Under the pieces are notes generated by a model, which worked only from the letters and a program-made list of their open reading frames with translations, ran no database searches and was not told where the DNA came from. A program made the translations under genes and the position numbers. 53,358 nt of DNA from an uncultured Azospirillum sp. (GTDB lineage Bacteria > Pseudomonadota > Alphaproteobacteria > RF32 > CAG-239). The stretch covers positions 1-53,358 of the forward strand of contig UQCS01000010.1 of the NCBI GenBank assembly GCA_900539605.1, in the 5' to 3' direction. Of this stretch, positions 7,652 through 15,400 are shown in pieces. The first letter of the stretch is position 1; each line of letters starts with the position of its first letter.

Positions 7652-8767
7652 TTAGGCTGGCGTGGCCTTCGGGTCGGGCGAACATTGGTTAATACCGCTT
7701 GCGTCAGCAGGCGGAAGTTTATACCGGGGTGTGCGGATAAAGATACTATACTTTTTGGGGGAAAATGACAGTCCCCGGGCAGAAACCTTTTTCATTAGGG
7801 TAGAAAATGGGTAGTCGGACAGTTCTTCGATATCTACGAACCGTCCGTCGGCAACGGGTGAAGTGTTGGTCTGTACAATATATATCTTGAGGTTGAGGCG
7901 TATATGGGTGAAAATATGAGAAACCGACTTTCCGCTGTCTTGGGCGCCGTCAAAGGCAAGTGTGCCTTCATCAGTCCAAGGGAATTCGTACAAACCGGAA
8001 AGAAGCCCTTTTTCCGAACGTTTCCGAATTAATATTTGGCCTGCGGCGTTAAAAATCAGGTAAACGCTGCCGTTTTTTTCTTTTTTGGCCGGTTTGGCAC
8101 GATCTGGAATTTGTTCAAGTTCCGGCAGTCCGCGAGATAAACAGGCGTTTTGCCAAGGACAAAGCAGACATTGTGGTTTTTTGGGGGTACAGATAACGGC
8201 GCCCAGATCCATAATTGCCGAAGCATAGTCGGCCGGATGTTGCGGATCGGTAAGGGCTTGCGCTTTTTCATGGATGAGCGGCAGAATCTGCTCTACCGGT
8301 TCAGTAAGATGATACAGACGGCAGATAATGCGGGTAACATTGCCGTCAATAACGGTTTCGGGCAGGTTGAAAGCGAGAGCAAGAAAGCTGGATGCAGTAT
8401 AGGCGCCGATCCCTTTAAGCCTGAGCACATTTTCGCGGTTTTGTGGAAAGCTGCCGCCGAAGTCTTTGACAATCGTCCGCGCCGTGGCGTGTAAGGAGCG
8501 TGCCCGCGTATAGTAACCAAGCCCCTGCCAATAGCGGTAAACATCTTCCAAATCGGCTGTGGCTAAACTTTCGACGGTTGGAAAACGCCGCATGAAGGGA
8601 GTAAAATAATCGAGTACGGTTTTGACCGTTGTTTGCTGCAGCATAAATTCGGAAACCAGAACAACATAAGGATCTGGATGGGCGCCGCCTTTGATCCGCC
8701 AAGGCAGGTTTCGTCCGTGATGTTGGTACCAATTGAGGAGTGATGCTGCTAAATTATCTTTTATCAT
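7652..8767 (-). CDS. mutY: A/G-specific adenine DNA glycosylase
   Basis: Removes adenine mispaired with 8-oxoguanine, preventing G:C to T:A changes. The helix-hairpin-helix L-K-G-I-G-A-Y-T-A and the catalytic aspartate region V-I-D-G-N-V are present, as is the E in S-E-F-M-L-Q-Q-T and the 4Fe-4S ligand set C-x6-C-x2-C-x5-C (CTPKKPQCLLCPWQNAC). A C-terminal NUDIX-like domain for recognising oxidised G covers roughly residues 235-340. I take the ATG giving MIKDNL at 8767 rather than 8803, because MutY proteins normally begin near this point. The gene is monocistronic, diverging from the 8955 gene. Confidence 0.93.
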   Translation of the reverse strand: MIKDNLAASLLNWYQHHGRNLPWRIKGGAHPDPYVVLVSEFMLQQTTVKTVLDYFTPFMRRFPTVESLATADLEDVYRYWQGLGYYTRARSLHATARTIVKDFGGSFPQNRENVLRLKGIGAYTASSFLALAFNLPETVIDGNVTRIICRLYHLTEPVEQILPLIHEKAQALTDPQHPADYASAIMDLGAVICTPKKPQCLLCPWQNACLSRGLPELEQIPDRAKPAKKEKNGSVYLIFNAAGQILIRKRSEKGLLSGLYEFPWTDEGTLAFDGAQDSGKSVSHIFTHIRLNLKIYIVQTNTSPVADGRFVDIEELSDYPFSTLMKKVSARGLSFSPKKYSIFIRTPRYKLPPADASGINQCSPDPKATPA

Positions 8768-8890
8768 GGCTATAGTATAAGTAAAAAAACTGACGATGTC
8801 CATATAAATACCGTTCGCCGAAACAGAAGCGGGTTTAATATTAAAAGGCGGAGGTATGGTTAAAAAACGTCAATCTGTGAATATAATTGC

Positions 8891-8919
8891 TTGACACAAA
8901 AAAACTTTTTTTGTACATT
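8891..8919 (+). promoter_or_regulatory. Sigma-70 promoter for the 8955 gene
   Basis: Consensus TTGACA at 8891-8896, a 17-base spacer made of an A run facing a T run, and TACATT at 8914-8919. The predicted transcript would carry a leader of about 30 bases with no ribosome binding site. Confidence 0.65.
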
Positions 8920-8954
8920 TTAGGTAGAGTTTTATTATTTTAATTACCAACATT

Positions 8955-9185
8955 ATGGAAGTAACTGTTCAAAAAGTGAAGAGTATGTCCGATGAAAAGT
9001 GGAGCATCACCGCTGAAGACCCTACCGGCGGAATCATGCATTTCGGACTGGAGAAGAAGTATGGAAAACCCGAAGCCGGAGACGAGATTACCTTCCATTT
9101 CCTGCGCGGGATCGGAACCAAAGTGATCGGTATGGACCTTAACGGAAAATGTCTGTACCGGAAAGCTGCTTCCGCCGCTTCGTGA
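8955..9185 (+). CDS. Small soluble protein of unknown function
   Basis: The 76-residue product is not recognised. It is predicted to be mostly beta, with alternating charged and hydrophobic residues, glycine turns and no membrane segment; a small beta-barrel is possible. It has its own promoter and its own terminator, so it is a compact single-gene unit. There is no Shine-Dalgarno sequence before the ATG, and codon choice favours GAG, AAG and ACC more than nearby genes. Its strong promoter and isolated layout suggest it is well expressed, but no function can be assigned. Confidence 0.65.
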   Translation: MEVTVQKVKSMSDEKWSITAEDPTGGIMHFGLEKKYGKPEAGDEITFHFLRGIGTKVIGMDLNGKCLYRKAASAAS

Positions 9186-9215
9186 ACATGATCATAAGAC
9201 AGCTATGTCTTCTTT

Positions 9216-9248
9216 AAAAAAAGCCTCCCCGACCAAGGGAGGCTTTTT
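9216..9248 (+). terminator. Rho-independent terminator after the 8955 gene
   Basis: Perfect stem AAAAAGCCTCCC / GGGAGGCTTTTT with a 7-base loop; the A and T flanks make it usable on both strands. Confidence 0.9.
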
Positions 9249-9291
9249 GCGGCGGAAAATTTATTGTTGCGAAAAAATTTGTGAGTTTCTT

Positions 9292-9330
9292 ATAACCCAA
9301 AACCCTCCATAAAGGAGGGTTTTGGGTTAT
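9292..9330. repeat. 17-bp perfect inverted repeat
   Basis: Arms 9292-9308 and 9314-9330 (core CCCAAAACCCTCC) are exact complements around a 5-base loop. There is no clean T run on either side. It directly abuts the left copy of the tRNA-Leu 3'-end repeat and may be the tRNA's former terminator. Confidence 0.85.
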
Positions 9331-9341
9331 GGTGCCCCATA

Positions 9342-9407
9342 GTTGATGAATTATTAGAAGCAATTATTGAGAATGCTGATGATATCAATAGGATGTATGA
9401 AGATTGA
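9342..9407 (+). pseudogene. 3' remnant of a protein gene
   Basis: An open stretch ending in TGA reads VDELLEAIIENADDINRMYE plus one residue, an acidic helical C-terminus with no start of its own. It follows the left repeat at once, as if the rest of the gene was lost on insertion or deletion. The parent gene is not identifiable. Confidence 0.3.
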
Positions 9408-9485
9408 AATTGTAATAAATTTTGAAAGATTCATTTATTTTTAAATGGACTCTATTATACTGCTCTCAAATTGAGAGACTAAAAG

Positions 9486-10148
9486 ATGGATGAACTAACA
9501 GATTTATTATCTCCAAAGAGATTAGCCAAATATCAAGGTATCAGCAAGGAAGATGCTTTTAAATGCCATTTATACAATTCTGAACTGGCAGAGAGTTTTT
9601 ATCAGTCTTTATGCTATTTTGAGATTATTTTAAGAAACAAGATTGATTTGGTATTCTCTAAATACCTTGGAAAAGATTGGATTTTTGACACTCAATATCA
9701 CATTGGAAAAAACAGAAATCACTATGATGATGCCATAAAAAGAATTGAAAGAGAAAAAGGTGTTGATTACCTTAAAAACAGAGATTGCCTAATCTCTGAG
9801 CTAACCTTTGGGTATTGGTCTTTCCTCTTCTCATCTACATATAAGGATGTTTTATGGAATAAATACCCTACAATGTTAGGAGAAATTTTTGATGGTAATA
9901 AAGATAGTGGTAAATTATCAAAGATGATTTATGATATCAATAGAATCCGATTATACAGAAATAAGGTATTTCATTATGGTTCTCTACTTGTGGTGAAAGA
10001 TGATTATGAGAATCCAGCACATATGTATAATATAACTTATAATTTGATGAGAAGTTTGGGTGCTAAAAAAATAGTAAAAGCAATTAAGGAAGTAGATTCA
10101 TTTGATTTTGTTTATCAAAAGATAAAGAAATTGAAGATTTTAAAATAA
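9486..10148 (+). CDS. Abi-like protein with a HEPN R-x4-H motif
   Basis: The 220-residue protein resembles the Abi_2/AbiD-AbiF group of abortive-infection proteins: an N-terminal S-P-K-R-L-like stretch, a middle I-I-L-R-N-K-I and E-L-T-F-G-Y-W-S-F-L-F, and the C-terminal R158-N-K-V-F-H163, which is the R-x4-H RNase motif of HEPN domains. Proteins of this type are thought to cut RNA during phage infection, or act as toxins. Base composition is far more AT-rich than the flanking genes and codons end mostly in A or T, a sign of transfer. It is the only intact gene of the candidate insert. A purine stretch precedes the ATG. No antitoxin partner is visible. Confidence 0.75.
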   Translation: MDELTDLLSPKRLAKYQGISKEDAFKCHLYNSELAESFYQSLCYFEIILRNKIDLVFSKYLGKDWIFDTQYHIGKNRNHYDDAIKRIEREKGVDYLKNRDCLISELTFGYWSFLFSSTYKDVLWNKYPTMLGEIFDGNKDSGKLSKMIYDINRIRLYRNKVFHYGSLLVVKDDYENPAHMYNITYNLMRSLGAKKIVKAIKEVDSFDFVYQKIKKLKILK

Positions 10149-10153
10149 AGAAA

Positions 10154-10237
10154 GATGGCATCACCCACAACCAGATGAAATCCTGCATCACAATGCTTAA
10201 TGTGGTCTATATCCATCCCTTCTATATGTTAATATAA
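10154..10237 (+). pseudogene. Short coding-like remnant
   Basis: A 27-codon open stretch ending in TAA, without a start, with C-ending codons (ATC, ACC, CAC, AAC) unlike the AT-rich gene just before it. It could be the tail of a lost gene; no family is recognised and chance cannot be excluded. Confidence 0.2.
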
Positions 10238-10280
10238 TATATAAATTTGTAAATGTCAATATGAGCATTTATTCCAAATG

Positions 10281-10308
10281 CAAAAAAGACCCGTTGGGGG
10301 TCTGTTTT
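10281..10308 (-). terminator. Rho-independent terminator of tRNA-Leu
   Basis: On the minus strand AGACCCC / GGGTCT with a short loop is followed by TTTTTT, directly downstream of the tRNA. Confidence 0.8.
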
Positions 10309-10313
10309 TATTA

Positions 10314-10401
10314 TGGTGCCCTGAAGAAGACTCGAACTTCCACGACCAAACCGGTCACAAGTACCTGAAACTTGCGCGTCTACCAATTCCGCCATCAGGG
10401 C
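10314..10401 (-). tRNA. tRNA-Leu (anticodon CAG)
   Basis: Acceptor stem GCCCTGA / TCAGGGC, discriminator A and encoded CCA at 10316-10314. The D-arm, a long variable arm typical of class II tRNAs, and the T-arm with TTCGAGTC are present. The anticodon stem CAAGT / ACTTG encloses the loop TTCAGGT, giving CAG, which reads CUG. Confidence 0.95.
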
Positions 10402-10775
10402 AACGGATATTTTAATAGCCGGATTTTTTTTATTAGTCAATAGTTTTTATGATTTTTTTTAAGAGATAGCGCGTAAAAATTTTTTATGCGAAATAATGAT
10501 TTGAATTTGTTTGATAAGTTTGGCGGGAAAAAGGGCGGAAATGTGTTGCACGTTCTTTGGTGATGCGAGAGTGGAAAACGGATATTCTATTGTTGTTCTT
10601 GCCGTTGTTTGCTGCCTATTCAATCCTCTGTAGGCAGGACGATGTTTCATACTATAGATAATGAGATTTTGTATGCGTTGCCGGTTACACACAGCAATTC
10701 TTATATTAGATTGATATTTTATACATTTTATGTTATACAATAATAGTATTAAACTTTGACATAGAGAAAAATAAT
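10402..10775. other. Intergenic stretch upstream of tRNA-Leu and the 10776 gene
   Basis: About 370 AT-rich bases. It should hold the leftward tRNA-Leu promoter and the rightward promoter of the 10776 gene. I see no convincing coding frame; the minus-strand open frames here have no start signal or recognisable product. Confidence 0.5.
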
Positions 10776-11609
10776 ATGAATGATACGCGAATTTATTTAG
10801 AAGGAATTTTTAATGGCAAAATTCCAGTGAAAAGAAAAAACAAACAAACCGGTGCAATGGAAAATATTTACTATAAATATGACGATGATCTGGAAGATTT
10901 GATCGAAATTGATCGCCCGTCTTCCTCTTTTTATGGTTTGGATGAAGAAAACCAAAGTATTTATCCACTCCAAATTGATCAGTATCAAAATATATTTAGT
11001 GAATATATTCCCGAAACACAAGAACTCTATCCAACTTTGGCGGATCAGGCAGCACCAATGCAAAATTTTGCCGGTGAAAATGTTTCGACTCCCCCAAAAA
11101 ACTCCTATAGTGAAGCCATTAAATTTGTAAATTTTTATACACCGGCAAAGATAGGAGCAATGTTGCTGCATGATTCGATTGAAAGAAAAAAACAAAAGCA
11201 TTATAATCGCCAGAGATTTGTTCATCCCGATCTGCGACAAGGAAACGGTCGGCAAATCCTTAATAACGAAGCGGATCAATGGAATTGCACAGAAAATGCG
11301 ATTGCGCATAATTTAAACGGAGCCAGCGGAAATATGGATTGCAGAGGAAGAAGCGGCACGAAAAGAGAACATCAGCAAATGATTGTGGCGCCAAATGGTA
11401 TGATTGTAAATACCCCTGAAAATATGGGAACGTATGACTTTGTTCCGCCTGATGACAGTATCGCAAGCCATTTCGCAAAAGATGTTATGCCGTGGATTGT
11501 GTGGGGCAACAACGAGGATGATAAGACAAGCGCGGGAGAAAGGTTGGGAAGTATCGTAAGTGGGCTTTTCAATGCAGGGATGAAAAAGATCAATCAATTT
11601 ATGGATTAA
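10776..11609 (+). CDS. Hypothetical hydrophilic protein
   Basis: A 277-residue protein that I cannot assign. No signal peptide or membrane segment is seen. The N-terminal third is acidic and Tyr-rich, with low-complexity Asp/Glu. The segment near residues 125-210 is more compact and contains N-C-T-E-N-A-I-A-H-N and M-D-C-R-G-R-S-G, with two cysteines and several histidines. The C-terminus is Gly/Ala-rich and ends in an amphipathic helix. A weak purine stretch (AGAGAAA) precedes the ATG. It is followed after 22 bases by a membrane protein in the same direction, and the two probably form one operon. Base composition is AT-rich, similar to the first two genes of the window. Confidence 0.55.
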   Translation: MNDTRIYLEGIFNGKIPVKRKNKQTGAMENIYYKYDDDLEDLIEIDRPSSSFYGLDEENQSIYPLQIDQYQNIFSEYIPETQELYPTLADQAAPMQNFAGENVSTPPKNSYSEAIKFVNFYTPAKIGAMLLHDSIERKKQKHYNRQRFVHPDLRQGNGRQILNNEADQWNCTENAIAHNLNGASGNMDCRGRSGTKREHQQMIVAPNGMIVNTPENMGTYDFVPPDDSIASHFAKDVMPWIVWGNNEDDKTSAGERLGSIVSGLFNAGMKKINQFMD

Positions 11610-11631
11610 GAATAGCCAGACAGGGGCAAAA

Positions 11632-12249
11632 ATGTTTATACTTAGTTATGTTTACACAACAATTATAATGCTGTCGTGTTTTTTTGTATCAACGATGGGG
11701 CCACTTTATGGATATTTTATAATCTTTGGAAGCATATTTGCCCTTCTTTACACTAATTTGATTATTTTGTGCAAATACTCTGTCATATTCGTTGAAAAAA
11801 ATATAAAAAAAGAGAAATTGAGCGAAATGGATATTTATTATCTGGTTACCTCAATCGTTATTTTTGTAACCGTCGGTGTTGTGCTGACACCCATGTATGA
11901 TGTAAACGAAGTTGCTGAAGTCTGGTCAAGTCATGATTTTTCAATAAGCAAATTTTTTACAGAACCTCTATTTTTGGTACTGATATATATCGCGATGTTA
12001 ATTTTTGCGCTATACTTCATTGCGGAAGCATTTTTACAACATGATATTGGTGTATTTTTCGAATATATTGGAATGTTTTTGTTTATTTGGGCAAATTTTA
12101 TTGTTTTATGCAAATATTTATACCGTTTCGTCCGCAAAACTATAAAACAAGAACCACTTTCGCAAAAAGATTCTATTTTCCTGATTACGTCTTTGTTGGC
12201 ATTTGTTACCATCGGTGTTATCTTTGCCGTAGGGGGAAAAGGTGTCTGA
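11632..12249 (+). CDS. Internally duplicated multi-pass membrane protein, unknown
   Basis: The 205-residue product is almost wholly hydrophobic, with about six membrane segments. Its two halves are copies of one another: I-I-L-C-K-Y around C47 and I-V-L-C-K-Y around C160, then basic K-N-I-K-K-E-K-L-S against K-T-I-K-Q-E-P-L-S, then a membrane segment ending F-V-T-V-G-V-V against F-V-T-I-G-V-I. The offset is 113 residues. Each half has about three segments with a basic cytosolic loop. It has an AGGGG ribosome binding site. It ends one base before the convergent uppP stop. No known transporter family is recognised. Confidence 0.6.
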   Translation: MFILSYVYTTIIMLSCFFVSTMGPLYGYFIIFGSIFALLYTNLIILCKYSVIFVEKNIKKEKLSEMDIYYLVTSIVIFVTVGVVLTPMYDVNEVAEVWSSHDFSISKFFTEPLFLVLIYIAMLIFALYFIAEAFLQHDIGVFFEYIGMFLFIWANFIVLCKYLYRFVRKTIKQEPLSQKDSIFLITSLLAFVTIGVIFAVGGKGV

Positions 12250-13125
12250 TTATATATATCCGTATGAGTGGAGCAACAAAAAGATCCCTAAGCCGACGCG
12301 GTAAATGACAAACGGCAGGAAAGTATAATTTTTCAGCCATTTCATCATGATAAAAATGGCGGCGATTGAGGCTATAAAAGAATAGCCAATTCCGCTTAGG
12401 GCATAGTGCAGGTTTTCGTAATTGCCGCTTTGCCAGATTTCGACTGCAACCAGAAGGCCTGCGCCGGCAATGGCGGGAACCGAAAGCAGCATACAGAATT
12501 TGGCGGCTTCGCGGCGTTCCAATTTTAGGAAACGGCTGGCGGTGATGGTGATGCCGGAACGGCTGGTGCCGGGTATCATAGCCAAGCATTGAGCCAGACC
12601 GATTAAGAAAGCGTCTTTGAAAGTCATATTGTCAATTTTGCGTACTGCCAGCGAATAGTGGTCGGCAGCCCACAATAAAATGCCAAACAACAAAATATTC
12701 CAGCCGATGATTTTGGTGTTGCGCAGCCATTCCATGCCGTAATGATGCAAGGCAAGTCCGAAAACAACTGCCGGAACGGTGCCGACGATCAGCATCAGCA
12801 GCAGTTTGGTGTTGGCGGCAGGCAGTTTGTTTAATATAAATTCTTTAATTTGGGCAGAAGATTTTTGCAGATAAAAATTTTTAATTGCCGGAAAGCGACT
12901 GAACAGAGCATTGAACAGGCCGTAGCACATATTCAGGATATCGCGGTAAAAATAAATCATGACCGCCAGAATGGAGCCGACGTGGACAGCAATGTCTATT
13001 TCCAGCCCCTGATCGGGAAAGGAGGTGAATTTAGAAAGCAAAATGAGATGCCCCGATGAGCTGACGGGCAAAAATTCGGTGAAGCCCTGCAATGCAGAAA
13101 GGATGATGATTTGTAAGTTTGTCAT
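12250..13125 (-). CDS. uppP: Undecaprenyl-diphosphatase (BacA family)
   Basis: Removes a phosphate from undecaprenyl diphosphate in the inner membrane, regenerating the lipid carrier for peptidoglycan and other envelope polymers; also confers bacitracin tolerance. The family motifs are present: G-F-T-E-F-L-P-V-S-S-S-G-H near the N-terminus and G-T-S-R-S-G in the middle, each in a conserved reentrant region, with about seven to eight membrane segments. The 291-residue length is in the usual range of 265-300. It starts three bases after the stop of the M23 peptidase, so xseA, the peptidase and uppP form a leftward operon with cell-wall functions at its end. Confidence 0.95.
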   Translation of the reverse strand: MTNLQIIILSALQGFTEFLPVSSSGHLILLSKFTSFPDQGLEIDIAVHVGSILAVMIYFYRDILNMCYGLFNALFSRFPAIKNFYLQKSSAQIKEFILNKLPAANTKLLLMLIVGTVPAVVFGLALHHYGMEWLRNTKIIGWNILLFGILLWAADHYSLAVRKIDNMTFKDAFLIGLAQCLAMIPGTSRSGITITASRFLKLERREAAKFCMLLSVPAIAGAGLLVAVEIWQSGNYENLHYALSGIGYSFIASIAAIFIMMKWLKNYTFLPFVIYRVGLGIFLLLHSYGYI

Positions 13126-13127
13126 GT

Positions 13128-13979
13128 TTATTCAGCCATATCCCGACCGGAGACTTTCCGGCATACTTTTTGATTGAGGTTTAAAAGAGAATGAGGGCGA
13201 AACCGTACGTTGTTGAGTGATGCGCCCCAATGCAAGTGCGGTCCGGTGGCGCGTCCGGTATGGCCGACCAGGCCGATGATTTGCCCTTGTTTGACGGTTT
13301 GTCCTGTTTTAACTTTTGCTTCTTTCAAATGGGCGTAGATGGTTTGCAGCCCCTGACCGTGATCAATAATCACCATATTGCCGGTGTAAAAATAGTTTTT
13401 GCCGCTCAAAATGACTTTTCCGCTGCCCGAAGCTTTGACCGGCGTCCCCTCAGGGGCGGCAATATCGGTACCGCTATGCGGACTTTTGGGGATGCCGTTG
13501 AAAATGCGCTGATTGCCGAACTCTCCGCTGATGCGTCCGTCAACTGGCAAGATGAAACCCTGGCGCCAGTCATCGCTGGGTTGGAGGTTGGTGAGCGAAC
13601 GGCGCACGTCTTTTTGTTCGCGGGCGATTTCGGCGTCATGAGATGAATCGGGCGTTACTTTTTGCTGAGAAACACCGTTAATGCGCTGAATGTCCCATTG
13701 ATAGGTTTTAACCGGGAGTTTGTAGAATACGGAAGCATCACCAGGGTATGAAAGCTGCAATTCAGCTTCGGCGTTTTGGTCGCGGCCGAACGCGAGAATG
13801 AAATAACCGTCTTCGGTGATCGGATATTGTTTTTGGTTGAACGTTACTGTCGAAGCTTCGTCTTCGGTTTTGCCGATGATGATCTCACCCTGGTTGAAAT
13901 CTCCGCATAATTCCAATGCGGTTGCCGGGGCCGTTGTTGCCAGCAGGCTAATTGTCAAACAGATCGCCTTGTAATTCAT
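13128..13979 (-). CDS. Periplasmic M23 (LytM-type) peptidase
   Basis: A signal peptide (residues 1-21, ending A-T-A-L-E) leads to an N-terminal region and a C-terminal M23 zinc peptidase domain of about 100 residues. The metal ligands are visible: H-S-G-T-D (H-x3-D) and H-L-H-W-G (H-x-H), with G-H-T-G-R-A-T-G-P between them. Such enzymes cut peptidoglycan cross-links or act as activators of amidases in cell division. The start overlaps the end of xseA by 32 bases. All catalytic residues are kept, so an active enzyme is likely. Confidence 0.88.
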   Translation of the reverse strand: MNYKAICLTISLLATTAPATALELCGDFNQGEIIIGKTEDEASTVTFNQKQYPITEDGYFILAFGRDQNAEAELQLSYPGDASVFYKLPVKTYQWDIQRINGVSQQKVTPDSSHDAEIAREQKDVRRSLTNLQPSDDWRQGFILPVDGRISGEFGNQRIFNGIPKSPHSGTDIAAPEGTPVKASGSGKVILSGKNYFYTGNMVIIDHGQGLQTIYAHLKEAKVKTGQTVKQGQIIGLVGHTGRATGPHLHWGASLNNVRFRPHSLLNLNQKVCRKVSGRDMAE

Positions 13980-15249
13980 TTTTCCTCACTATCGGCCGGG
14001 TCTTGACCGTGCCGTCGGCAAACACAATTTCCAGACTGCTGCTTTTGCGGGCTTCGGCTGCATTATAAACGGTTTTTTGTCGTTGGTTTTTAATCCAGGC
14101 AAAACCTCGTTTCAAAACCGACTCTACCGATACCGACTCCAGTCGCAGACTTAAGTTTTGCAGGTTTTCTTTTTTCTTGTCGAGTATAGTAGTAATGTAA
14201 AAAGGTTTAATTTCATTTAAACTGAGCTGGCTTTTGCGATTTTCCAGATAATTTTTGAAGCTCAGATGCAAACGCTCAATCCGGTCGTCGAGTTTTTGGA
14301 TGTTTTCGGTTAAAATCTGTTCCAGGTTGGGGATGCCTCGTTTAAGACCGTCAAGCAGGCTGCGGCGTTCCTGAAAATAGCGGCTGCAAGCGCTGACCAT
14401 ACGGCTTTGCAATGTGAGAATCCTTGCTTCCAGTTCGCTTTTGACCGGAACGGCGAATTCAGCGGCGCCGGTCGGTGTGGGCGCGCGCAGGTCGGAAACA
14501 AAATCGATCAACATGGTATCGGTTTCGTGTCCGACGGCAGAAATCAGCGGAATTTCGGAATTGTAGACTGCGCGGATGACATTTTCTTCGTTAAAACACC
14601 AAAGGTCTTCCAGCGAGCCGCCGCCACGGGCAACAATCAGCAGATCGGGACGGGGAATCGAGCCGTTGGCCGGCAATCGGTTAAAACCGTTTATTGCCGC
14701 GGTAATCTGTTCGGCTGCACCTTCGCCTTGAACAAGTGTCGGCCAAATGATGATGCGGGAGGGAAAGCGGTCGGTAACCCGGTGAATAATATCGCGAATG
14801 ACGGCGCCGGTCGGGCTGGTGACCACACCGATGACCCGCGGCAGAAAAGGGATTGTTTTTTTATGCGCCGGGTCAAACAACCCTTCGGCGGCAAATTTTT
14901 GTTTGCGTTCTTCCAACAGTTTGAGCAGCGCGCCGGTGCCGGCAACTTCCATCTGTTCGATCACCAATTGGTAACTGCTTTTGCCGGCAAAAGTGGTGAT
15001 TCTTCCTGTTGCCGTTACTTCAAGCCCGTCTTCGGGTTTGATGGCAAGCCCTGAGGCCACGCCTTTCCAACAGACGGCGGAAAGGTTGGCGTTTTCGTCT
15101 TTGAGCGATAGGTAATAATGTCCGGAATCTGCACGTTTGCAGCCAAAGATTTCGCCTTTGACGCGCACATGGGCAAAAGTATTTTCCATGGTGCGTTTGA
15201 TGGCAAACGAGATTTCGCTGACGGTAAATTCCGGTATCATTTCCTGCAT
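13948..15249 (-). CDS. xseA: Exodeoxyribonuclease VII large subunit
   Basis: Catalytic subunit of ExoVII, which degrades single-stranded DNA to short oligonucleotides. It has the N-terminal OB fold (residues 5-100), then the nuclease domain with I-G-V-V-T-S-P-T-G-A and D-L-L-I-V-A-R-G-G-G-S-L-E-D-L, then E-N-V-I-R-A and G-H-E-T-D, then coiled coil. The 433 residues match the usual length. AAAGGA lies about seven bases before the ATG at 15249. The small subunit gene xseB is not in this window. The reading frame runs 32 bases into the next gene. Confidence 0.93.
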   Translation of the reverse strand: MQEMIPEFTVSEISFAIKRTMENTFAHVRVKGEIFGCKRADSGHYYLSLKDENANLSAVCWKGVASGLAIKPEDGLEVTATGRITTFAGKSSYQLVIEQMEVAGTGALLKLLEERKQKFAAEGLFDPAHKKTIPFLPRVIGVVTSPTGAVIRDIIHRVTDRFPSRIIIWPTLVQGEGAAEQITAAINGFNRLPANGSIPRPDLLIVARGGGSLEDLWCFNEENVIRAVYNSEIPLISAVGHETDTMLIDFVSDLRAPTPTGAAEFAVPVKSELEARILTLQSRMVSACSRYFQERRSLLDGLKRGIPNLEQILTENIQKLDDRIERLHLSFKNYLENRKSQLSLNEIKPFYITTILDKKKENLQNLSLRLESVSVESVLKRGFAWIKNQRQKTVYNAAEARKSSSLEIVFADGTVKTRPIVRKNELQGDLFDN

Positions 15250-15400
15250 ATTGTTTTCCTTTGACAGCCAACAAGTTTAATCGATTGCGGAAATTACCGC
15301 AAGCTTTATCGTCACGGTCGGAAAAAATAATTTTTTTGCTTTATTATTTGAAAGGTTATAGACTGCTGAATATTAAAAATAATTGGGAAAGGAAGGGCTT

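Larger units (their letters stand above)
9327..10321. mobile_element. Candidate mini-insertion at the tRNA-Leu 3' end
   Basis: TTATGGTGCCC occurs at 9327-9337 and again at 10311-10321, where it is the 3' end (CCA side) of the intact tRNA-Leu plus three bases. Between the copies is a segment of under 1 kb, clearly more AT-rich than its surroundings, holding one Abi-like gene and two short coding-like remnants (9342-9407 and 10154-10237) but no integrase. This is the layout of a small element or degraded island that used the tRNA as attachment site. Eleven bases is short for such a repeat, so chance or a second decayed tRNA remains possible. Confidence 0.45.

Noticed and set aside
10222..10440. 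Minus-strand open frame starting M-A-E-L-V-D-A
   Set aside because: It is the tRNA-Leu gene read as protein.
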